This document shows, piece by piece, positions 1 through 5,503 of a DNA stretch of 5,503 bases. The stretch is from Rhodospirillaceae bacterium (GTDB lineage Bacteria > Pseudomonadota > Alphaproteobacteria > Dongiales > Dongiaceae), in contig JADJQM010000010.1 in NCBI GenBank assembly GCA_016712715.1, forward strand, positions 1 through 5,503, written 5' to 3'. The position numbers and the translations under genes were made by a program. How positions within the stretch are numbered: the first letter of the stretch is position 1; the number at the start of each line of letters is the position of its first letter. The notes below the pieces were generated by a model. That model did not search any database, was not told the DNA's origin, and saw only the letters and a program-made list of their open reading frames with translations.

Positions 1-150
1 GACGCGAGCGATCCCCTTCATCCGCGGCAAGGCGCAGGAGGTATCGATGAAATTCGCAAAGGCCGTCAGCGTGAAATGACGCGCCAGTACAAAGCCAACC
101 CCGCAGGCGGGCACGGCGATGTCAGGTTTCGGAATGGCGCGCGACGGCAT
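1..150 (-). CDS. GlxA-family transcriptional regulator, N-terminal fragment (partial, frameshifted)
   Basis: This is the first part of a regulator with an N-terminal DJ-1/PfpI-like (class I glutamine amidotransferase-like) domain; family members usually carry a C-terminal AraC-type helix-turn-helix, which would lie beyond the window edge. From the ATG at 148-150 the minus strand reads MPSRAIPKPDIAV, then GFVLARHFTLTAFANFIDT. After a frame switch near 37-42 it reads LRLAADEGDRSR. The string FTLTAFANFIDTLRLAADEG is what I recall for the first strand and helix of GlxA-like proteins in Rhizobiales. No good Shine-Dalgarno sequence precedes the ATG, so an upstream TTG near 168 is possible. It starts about 40 bases after the probable ATPase stop and is probably the last gene of the operon. 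Family assignment is fairly sure; its ligand and targets are unknown. About 50 codons are visible. Confidence 0.75.
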   Translation of the reverse strand, partial: MPSRAIPKPDIAVPACGVGFVLARHFTLTAFANFIDTSCALPRMKGIARV

Positions 151-189
151 GATCGTCGATTGCGCCAATGCCGGGCGCGATGCACCGCT

Positions 190-1233
190 TCAGGCTTGAC
201 CGGCGGCGACAGCGTTCCCGCATCCGGCCGCCAGGCGACGAAGCCGTGCGCTGCCCCGGCGCGAAGGGGAGATTGCGCCTCGCCACGCACCTGAAGGCGG
301 GTCTCGTCATCCAGACAGGCATGATAACCACGAGGAGCCCCAGTACGTCAGCGCCTCGATGGCCTCCGTGGTGTTGACATCGCTGCTTACCGGTTTTGAT
401 GAAAGGCTCATATGCTCTGCCCGAAGAGCCAGCAGACCTTCACCCCGGATCGGGATTCCTTGTCGATGGCGATGGCCATACCGTTCCGGAGCTGCCCGCG
501 CCCGTGGCCTCCACCTGACGGGAACAAGATTGGTGAACCCCCATGAAGTCCACGCAGCAAAGGCTGAGGCTGGATGCTCGAAAACGTCGCGCGGTGTGCC
601 GATCTGCTCGACTTTCCGGCGCTCATCACGACGAGGCGATCCGAGACGGAGAGCGCCTCATCCTGATCATGGGTGACGAAGATCGTTGTCAGGGCCAGCG
701 ATTTCTGGAGCAGCCGGATCTCGGTTTTCATCTCCTGCCGAAGCTTGGCATCAAGGTTGGAGAGCGGCTCATCGAGCAGCAGGACGGTCGGCTCGATCAC
801 CAGCGCGCGCGCCAGAGCCACGCGCTGCTGCTGGCCGCCGGAGAGTTGCTTGGGCAGCCGGTCCGCCAGATGAGCGAGGCGAACGCGGCTCAGCGCTGTC
901 TTGACCCGGTCGGCGATCCGGCCTCGCTGATCTTGCGCATCCTCGAGCCCGAACGCGACATTTTCCGCGACAGTCATGTGAGGAAGAGCGCGTAGTTCGC
1001 AAACGAAGCCCATATTGCGTTTCGCGGGGCAGGCGGGTTACATCGGTCCCGCTGACGAGGATGCGACCCGCCGTGACATCGACAAAACCGCCAATCATCC
1101 GGAGCGCGTGATGGTCTTGCGCAACCGGAGGACCGAGAATGGTCACGTCCCTTCCACCGATCCGAAGGCTGGTGGATTGCACCGCAACGACCTCGCCGTA
1201 GTGCTTGCAGACGTCCGAGAGCGTTTCCGACAT
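190..1233 (-). CDS. ABC transporter ATP-binding protein, PotA/spermidine-putrescine type (frameshifted)
   Basis: This is the cytoplasmic ATPase that would power the two permeases encoded just upstream. The start MSETLS at 1233 follows an AGGA sequence, 11 bases after the permease stop. In order: KHYGEVVAVQ (aromatic A-loop area); a Walker A region at about 1108-1138, where the read gives LGPPVAQDHH but single-base corrections give GPSGCGKT; the Q-loop region near 990-1015 (MGFV...NYALFPHMTVAENVAFGL, disturbed at the glutamine); signature LSGGQQQR at about 824-846; Walker B VLLLDEP and D-loop SNLDA at about 747-785; and H-loop FVTHDQDEA at about 657-685. After a frame switch near 611 come VEQIGTPRDVFEHPASAF, then FTNLVPV and a TOBE-like tail with LLALRAEHMSLS and LDDETRLQVRGE. 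About 348 codons suits PotA-like ATPases. The stop at 190 requires one late frame correction; a stop at 122 is the alternative. Breaks also occur near 1130, 1121, 575, 520 and 320. Confidence 0.92.
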
Positions 1234-1244
1234 GCGCGCGTCCT

Positions 1245-2027
1245 TCAGAATGCGCGGGTTGGGAGCTGGTAGTGGCGGTTGGTAATGAGCAGGAGGACCG
1301 CGATGATCGCGATCTGCACCGGTCGCGACCGCGGCAATCGTCAATCGAGATTCCATTCCAGATAGGAGACAATCGCAATCTGGAGCGTCGTGCGTCCGGA
1401 CCGACAAGAAACAGCGATTTTCGAGATCGATGAAAGAGGCAACGAAGGCGAACAGCGCCGAGGCGATCAGTGCCGGCTTGATGACCGGCAGGACAACCCT
1501 GAAGAAGATCGTCACCGGCCCGCGCAAGGCTGGCGGCGGCTTCGGAGATCGAATGGTCGATACCGATGAGCGAAGCGGTCACGAGGCGGATGGTCCAGGC
1601 AGGGCGACCAGCAGATGCGCCGCGAAAGCCCGGCAAGGTGCCGGCAACCTGCACCTCCGTTGCGACCTCAAATTCAATGTAGAAGATATACATCGCCGCG
1701 CCGCCCACGATCCCCGGCACCACCATCGGCGAAAGTAGATATTCGTGACGATGTCCCGGCAGCGAATTTGATCGCGTCAACGCGAGGCTGGCCGGAACGC
1801 CGATCGCAAGGCTGGAAAGAGACGCAAAAAGGGCGGTCTGGAGGCTGAGAAAAAGCCCCTCGCGAAATTCCGGGCGTTCCCATGCTCTTGTATACCAGTC
1901 GAGGGTGTAACCCGCCGGCGGGAACGAGAGGATCTTGTTGGAAAAGAAGGACACCCAGACAATCACCGCCAGCGGCATGACGATGAACCCGGACGCGATA
2001 GAAGGTTGCAGGCGCTGTTGCGTTCAT
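1245..2027 (-). CDS. ABC transporter permease 2, PotC-like (frameshifted)
   Basis: This is an inner-membrane subunit of the importer. The start MNATAPATFYRV at 2027 overlaps the permease 1 stop (ATGA). After a frame switch near 1990 it continues MPLAVIVWVSFFSNKILSFP (first membrane segment), then PAGYTLDWYTRAWERPEF and SLQTALFASLSSLAIGVPAS. Next come LLSPMVVPGIVGGAAMYIFY and PWTIRLVTASLIGIDHSISE. The EAA loop, which docks on the ATPase, reads SEAAASL, then after a break near 1525 GPVTIFFRVVLPVIKPAL. The tail reads ASALFAFVASFIDLE, FLVGPDA, LQIAIVSYLEWNLD, TIAAVAT and LLLITNRHYQL, ending at 1245. The span of 261 codons suits PotC-like proteins of about 260-285 residues. At least six frame switches are needed (about 1990, 1735, 1640, 1525, 1425, 1390 and 1340), but no membrane segment is missing. 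The direction of transport is inferred from the adjacent binding protein. Confidence 0.9.
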
Positions 2028-2953
2028 CGGTCGCCTCCCAATCGGCCCAGCGGCGGTAATGACGTTGAGCGAGCGCGGTGGCGCCCCACGGTCAGCACAA
2101 GGGTCGTGATCATCAGAATGAAGGCGAGCGCGCGCCAGCGGGCCAGTTCATCGCGCTGGACCTGCTGATACACACTCCGGGGCCATCGTGATGAAACTCC
2201 CGGCCCGCCGATCAGCACCGGGGTGGCGTAGGCGTTCATCGACAAGGGAAGCACAGCAGCACACCAGCCAGAATGCCCGGCAGCGCCAGCGGCAGGAGGA
2301 CCCGCCAGAGGATGCGGACATGGTCTGCACCAAGGCTTCCGGCGGCGTCCTCAAGCGAGCGATCAATGCCTTCCAGAACGCTCCGGAAGCGTTAGGATCA
2401 TGAAGGGCAGCAGAACCGAGACCAAACCGATCACCACCGCTTTTCGGTATACATGATATCGAGACGGCCATTGAAGCCGAACAAGGAAACGATGCTGGCC
2501 GCAAGGCCGCGTTCCCCGAGGATCACCATCCATGCTGCGCGGTCCGGACGGCATTGCCTCATCATCAACGGCAGCACCAGCGCGACGATCATCATCGCCT
2601 TGAGCCGTGATGACGCGAGGCGCATCATGAAATAGGCGACCGGGAAGCCCAGGATCAGGCAAATGCCGATGACAGCGCCGAGATGCGTAAGGTCTCAGAG
2701 AACATCCTGATAGTAGGGATCGGCGAAAAACTTGATGTAATTCTCAAGCGTCAATGTTGACCATCAGTTCGCCGGGGACGAAGCGGTTGAAGGAATAACG
2801 GAAGAGGATGGCGAGCGGACCGAGCAACAGGAGCGTGACGAAGATCACGCCGGGCGCCAAGCGCGCCGCCGCGGGTGAGCGCAGGATGGGTGGTTTCCAG
2901 TCGGGCATCTTCGTCGCCTCGCCAAGGGAAGGGGCTACGCTTGCCATCGCCAT
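2024..2953 (-). CDS. ABC transporter permease 1, PotB-like (frameshifted)
   Basis: This is the first inner-membrane subunit of the importer. The ATG at 2953 has GGGAG about six bases upstream. It begins MAMASVAPSLGEATKMPDWK, with a first membrane segment LAPGVIFVTLLLLGPLAILF and then RYSFNRFVPGELMV. After a switch near 2757 it reads LTLENYIKFFADPYYQDVL, then after further breaks near 2695 and 2670 ICLILGFPVAYFMMRLASSR. It goes on with LKAMMIVALVLPLMM, AAWMVILGERGLAASIVSLF, VVIGLVSVLLPFMILTL, and a clean EAA loop at about 2277-2355 (EDAAGSLGADHVRILWRVLL followed by PLALPGILAG). The tail is SMNAYATPVLIGGPGV, VYQQVQRDELARWRALAFIL and MITTLVLT. The stop at 2024 overlaps the next start. After VLTV, however, an alternative frame (GATALAQRHYRRWADWEATD) looks more natural, so the true C-terminus may extend about 60 bases into the next gene. 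Length is about 310 codons, usual for PotB-like permeases. Confidence 0.9.
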
Positions 2954-2967
2954 CGATGCTCTCCCGC
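2953..2967 (-). promoter_or_regulatory. Ribosome binding site and start of permease 1
   Basis: On the minus strand GGGAGAG precedes ATGGCGATGGCAAGC with suitable spacing. A second in-frame ATG lies two codons on (start at 2947). The first ATG is preferred because its distance from the purine run is closer to ideal. Confidence 0.6.
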
Positions 2968-2985
2968 AGGATGTCAGGGGTGGAG

Positions 2986-3011
2986 CGGCACGCCCCGAAG
3001 TGGGCGCGCCG
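2986..3011 (-). other. Intercistronic stem-loop between binding protein and permease genes
   Basis: Arms 2986-2995 and 3002-3011 can form a 10-bp, very G+C-rich stem with a 6-base loop. In the minus-strand transcript one pair is a G-U wobble and the others are Watson-Crick. It starts about eight bases after the binding-protein stop at 3020 and lies upstream of the permease 1 ribosome binding site. No U-run follows, so it does not look like a strong terminator. In ABC importer operons hairpins at this position (as in malE-malF) protect the binding-protein message from 3'-exonucleases and keep it more abundant than the permease message. That role here is an inference. Confidence 0.55.
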
Positions 3012-3019
3012 TGAGGGGC

Positions 3020-4078
3020 TCAGTTTCGCGCAACATTCTTGTTCCACCATCCTGCCATTCCGCCGTGTTTTTGGCAACATAGCCGTAATCGGGAAATTTC
3101 AGTCTGGTGCGCTCGGCTTCCGAGAAGTCGATGCGGCTCTTGAGGTCGGCATCGAGCAGGGCGACCCCGTTCGCCGGCGCATAGAAGCTGGCCGCCGCAA
3201 GATCGGCCATGGCCTTGGCGTCGAGCATGGCGTTGAGATAGGCGTAGGCCGCCTCCTTGTTCGGCGCCTTCTTCGGCATAACAGCGCCGGAAGGTAATGG
3301 CGACGGCTCCCTCCTGCGGATAGGCGATGCCGAGGGGCAGCCCGTCCTTGGTCCATTGCAGGCCTCGGGCCTTGTAATTGAGAACGATATCGACCTCACC
3401 TGAGGCCAGCGCTGCCTGCATCTGCTGGTGTGTTGCGTAGATGCGGGGATTGGATTTTGCCCGCAACTCTGCCAGCCGTTCGCGGCCCTTTTCAACGCTG
3501 GTGAGATTGCCAGCCTCAATCAGTGAGCCGATCATCGCATGGAATTGAAATAGAGCTGGTTTCGAGAGCCCGATCCGCCCGGCGAATTCCGGGTCCTATA
3601 GATCCTTGTAGGCCTTTGGCGGTTCTTTGATCTTGTCCTGTTGTAGATGATCACCACACCGGAGAGAGCCAGGGGATGAAATACGGCTTCTTCAGCGCCG
3701 GACGATATCCTTGCCATTCGGGATTTCGCAAAATCGAGCGCTTCGATAACCCCGTGGCCGTCCATCTCGAAGGCATCTGAATCGTTGAGATGACAATATC
3801 GACAGTGCCGCGCGGCAGTTTGCGCTCCGCTAGCAGGTTCGATTTCCCGCCCGGCTCGAGGCCAAGATCATGGACGATCCAAATCCCTTTCGCCTCGACC
3901 AGCGGCTTTCCATTAGCCGGTTGGTCCGGTCATTCCAGTCACCGCCCCAGTTGGAAACGACAATCTGCCCGCTCTGGGCCTGCGCCCCGCCCCCGAGCGA
4001 GGGGAGGGCGAGGGCGCTAGCCGCCCCCCGCGAACCATTGCCGCCGGTGGGAATGGTCCTGTCCAGAACACGTGTCAT
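3020..4078 (-). CDS. Extracellular solute-binding protein, PotD-like / family 1-type (frameshifted)
   Basis: This is the periplasmic receptor that would deliver the substrate to the permeases. The ATG at 4078 (MTRVLDRTIPTGGNGSRG) follows an AGGAG at about 4086-4090. The N-terminus ends ASALALPSLGGGAQAQSG, a probable signal peptide with an AQA cleavage site; its early part is disturbed by a six-base G/C run at 4024-4029. The mature protein begins IVVSNWGGDWNDRTNRLME. After switches come VEAKG, IVHDLGLEPGGKSNLLAERK and LPRGTVDIV, then DAFEMDGHGVIEALDFAK. The region 3535-3290 is clean (MIGSLIEAGNLTSVEKGRER, IYATHQQMQAALASGEVDIV and LNYKARGLQW). Then, after a break near 3285, PKKAPNKEAAYAYLNAMLDA and FPDYGYVAKNTAEWQD follow, with the end WWNKNVARN at 3020. 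About 353 codons suits PotD-like proteins. The ligand cannot be deduced. Other breaks are near 3910, 3800, 3720-3540 and 3050. Confidence 0.88.
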
Positions 4079-4121
4079 GAGAAGCTCCTGTTCGTTGATC
4101 GGCTGCGAAGGGTCTGGTTTG

Positions 4122-4846
4122 TTATTCGGCCGCCACGGACTTGGCGTTGCGGCCGACGCTGGCGAGGTATTTGGCGGAGGTATCCACGGTCTCGACATCG
4201 GCGAACTTCGCATCGATGTCATAGAGGTTCCAGGCCGGCACTCCGGCACACGATCGCCGATGCATTCTTTGACGGCGATCGTTCGAAGCCTTCCGCCAGG
4301 CCGTCGCAAATAGTGGGCGGACGCATGCCGTCGCGGTGACGCCGGTGACCAGAATGGTGTCGACACCGGCCGAACGGAGGTAGCCGGCGAGCGGCGTGCC
4401 CGAGAAGGCGGAAGCGCGCTTCTCGAGCAACACATATTCCCCTCGAATGGCGCAATGCGGCTGTCGATGGCCCAGATTTCCCTCATCCGAAGGTTCACGG
4501 CATCGACCGGAATCTTGTAGTGCTACATCCCCATGTCGGTCGCCGGGTCATTGCGATCCGTATTCTGATAGGCCGTCGTCACTTGGACGATCGGGTGGCC
4601 GGCGGCGGAACGCCTTGAGCAGGCGCTGCATGCCGGGATGATTTCCGTGTCCATTGCATCCCCGCAGTAGGAAGGGATTGCCGGGGCGCGTCCAAGCATT
4701 CGCCAGATCGACGCTGATCAGCGCCGGGCGCTTTGCCGAAGCCGATGCGGCGCTGGAAGCCGCGATCCTTGTAGATCATTCGAGGCCTCGAAGATCTCGT
4801 TGAGAACACTTTCGAGTTTGGCATTGAGCTCTGCATTTGTCGCCAT
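4122..4846 (-). CDS. Cysteine hydrolase, isochorismatase superfamily, N-carbamoylsarcosine amidohydrolase-like (frameshifted)
   Basis: This is a probable cytoplasmic amidohydrolase cleaving a carbamoyl or amide C-N bond through a cysteine nucleophile. The ATG at 4846 (MATNAELNAKLESVLNEIFE) has AAGGAGA seven bases upstream. After a switch near 4776 it reads YKDRGFQRRIGFGK, then PALISVDLANAWTRPGNP. Triad candidates are Asp at 4707-4709 (in VDLANAW), Lys at 4419-4421 (in LLEKRASAFSGT) and Cys at 4323-4325 (in GVTATACVRP). Their spacing, about residues 46, 143 and 175, is close to the Asp51, Lys144 and Cys177 I recall for the Arthrobacter N-carbamoylsarcosine amidohydrolase, and the N-terminal extension before VDL also suits that group. 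The end reads WNLYDIDAKFADVETVDTSA, KYLASVGRNAKSVAAE, with stop at 4122. About 241 codons is normal. It is first in the operon, 43 bases before the binding-protein start. Breaks are near 4776, 4730, 4680-4600, 4530-4440, 4310, 4285 and 4245. Exact substrate is unknown. Confidence 0.87.
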
Positions 4847-5007
4847 GACTTCATCTCCTTGGGTGCAGCGGCTTCTTGTGAGGCGGCCGGGCGGTGAAAG
4901 GCAGGGCCCGATCGTTGGAAGGAGGTTCGCTCAACGACCGACGAAGGTGAATTGACGGTTTGTCTCCAATTGGTGCATGAATTGCACCAATTGGAAATGA
5001 GGTTGCC
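4847..5007. promoter_or_regulatory. Divergent control region between the operon and the LysR gene
   Basis: This is the only sizeable non-coding stretch (161 bases). It must hold the leftward operon promoter and the rightward lysR promoter. On the plus strand TTGACG at 4952-4957 is a good -35 match, and a weak -10 (CATGAA, 4976-4981) lies 18 bases on, inside the inverted repeat. No convincing minus-strand -35/-10 pair was found. The stretch 4861-4950 shows no other clear motif apart from the operon's ribosome binding site at 4854-4860. Confidence 0.5.
4965..4995. promoter_or_regulatory. Perfect 13-bp inverted repeat, likely regulator operator
   Basis: Arms TCCAATTGGTGCA (4965-4977) and TGCACCAATTGGA (4983-4995) are exact reverse complements around a 5-base spacer TGAAT. 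The core TGCATGAATTGCA (4974-4986) meets the T-N11-A rule for LysR-type sites with palindromic flanks. It lies 12 bases upstream of the LysR start codon and about 120-150 bases upstream of the operon start, a place suited to autorepression of lysR and activation of the divergent operon. Binding by the adjacent LysR protein is inferred. Confidence 0.7.
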
Positions 5008-5503
5008 ATGCGCTATCTTCCCGAAATCGAAGCCATCCGTTCCTTTTCCGTCGTAGCGGAGGAACTGAACTTTCGGCGCGCGGCAGATCGGCTGGGAATT
5101 GATCATTCCGCGCTCTCGCGCCGGATCCGCGATCTCGAACACCGGCTGGGCTTTGCCGTCTTCGCCCGCTCGACTCGCGAAGTCCGCTTGACCGAAGCCT
5201 GGCAAGGTCTTCTCGAGGAAAATACCAAATCTGCTGCGTGGCTTGCATCGCTCGGTCGATCAGGCCCGCATGGGCGCGGAAGGACGCTCCCGGCCTCATT
5301 CGCATCGGTTACATGTCATTCGCCGCCGCGCATCTACTGCCACCTCTGATCGCCCGATTCCAGGCGATCCGGCCCACCGTTCGCTTTCAGCTGACCCATA
5401 TGAAAGCCATGCCCAGAAGCGAGGGGCGCTCTCGCGGTGGATATTGATGTCGGGTTGATGATCGGGCCCCTGGGAAACCGAGACCTTCGAGACAACCCGG
5501 TTG
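5008..5503 (+). CDS. LysR-family transcriptional regulator (partial at window end, frameshifted)
   Basis: This is a DNA-binding regulator divergent from the hydrolase and transporter operon. The ATG at 5008 follows GAGG (4999-5002) by five bases. Residues 1-60 form the winged helix-turn-helix: IEAIRSFSVVAEELNFRRAA, then DRLGIDHSALSRRIRDLEHR and LGFAVFARSTREVRLTEA, the classic LysR pattern, read without a break. After about 5195 frame breaks begin: an extra T near 5200, a lost base near 5212, an extra T near 5230, and switches near 5290, 5430 and 5470. Restored, the linker helix reads LEENTKLLRGLHRSVDQARM, and the effector domain starts LIRIGYMSFAAAHLLPPLIA, RFQAIRPTVRFQLTHMKAM, then VDIDVGLMIGPL and, in another frame, ETETFETTRL. 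The remaining half of the effector domain is beyond the window. It probably responds to the operon's substrate or a product of it. Confidence 0.9.

Noticed and set aside
359..995. Rightward open frames opposite the ATPase gene (for example 543-995 and 359-676)
   Set aside because: They lie antisense to well-supported ATPase motifs, have Arg/Ser-rich sequences with no recognisable domain, and are typical antisense shadows in G+C-rich DNA.
2986..3011. Rho-independent terminator after the binding-protein gene
   Set aside because: The stem is strong but no U-run follows in the minus-strand transcript, and the permease gene with its own ribosome binding site begins shortly afterward.
4122..4846. 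True isochorismatase (siderophore pathway) or biuret hydrolase
   Set aside because: The N-terminal extension, VDLANAWTRPGNP and GVTATACV motifs fit the N-carbamoylsarcosine amidohydrolase group better, and no siderophore genes or carrier domain are nearby.
4965..4995. NtrC-type nitrogen-control site, because the dyad contains GGTGCA and TGCACC half sites
   Set aside because: The NtrC consensus has TGCAC first and GGTGCA second. Here the half-sites are in the opposite order (GGTGCA then TGCACC), so the motif does not match.
1..5503. CRISPR array, tRNA, rRNA, insertion sequence or prophage elements
   Set aside because: No regularly spaced direct repeats, tRNA-like cloverleaf, transposase motifs or terminal inverted repeats were seen; nearly all of the window is explained by the seven genes.

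Overview
The window holds one compact transport and catabolism locus, probably from an alphaproteobacterium of the Rhizobiales type. That placement is an inference from protein resemblance, the G+C-rich composition and the purine-rich ribosome binding sites; no taxonomic marker is present. Six genes point left on the minus strand and one points right on the plus strand. All seven can be identified, but none reads through in a single frame: each is broken by small insertions and deletions while the conserved residues on both sides stay intact.

Layout from right to left. Positions 5008-5503 (+) carry the N-terminal part of a LysR-type regulator, cut by the window edge. Positions 4847-5007 are the divergent control region, with a perfect 13-bp inverted repeat (5-bp spacer) just before the LysR start. 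Positions 4122-4846 (-) encode a cysteine hydrolase of the isochorismatase superfamily, closest to N-carbamoylsarcosine amidohydrolase, with Asp, Lys and Cys of the catalytic triad recognisable. Positions 3020-4078 (-) encode a periplasmic solute-binding protein of the spermidine/putrescine (PotD-like) type. A 10-bp stem-loop lies just after it. Positions 2024-2953 (-) and 1245-2027 (-) encode two inner-membrane permeases (PotB-like and PotC-like), each with an EAA loop, whose ends overlap by ATGA. Positions 190-1233 (-) encode the ATPase (PotA-like) with a C-terminal TOBE-type region. Positions 1-150 (-) are the start of a second regulator, of the GlxA family (DJ-1/PfpI-like domain, normally followed by an AraC-type helix-turn-helix outside the window).

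Inferred working model: the transporter imports a small nitrogen compound, the hydrolase cleaves an amide or carbamoyl bond in it or in a product, and the LysR protein, perhaps with the GlxA-type protein, controls the operon. The substrate cannot be read from the sequence. PotABCD-type transporters carry many substrates other than polyamines, and the hydrolase family is also broad.

The frame breaks occur in all seven genes, often sit in short homopolymers, and come without obvious nonsense substitutions in the restored frames. Low-accuracy sequencing is a better explanation than decay of seven genes at once. Gene ends are reliable where a Shine-Dalgarno sequence or a conserved C-terminus supports them; internal frame-switch positions are approximate.
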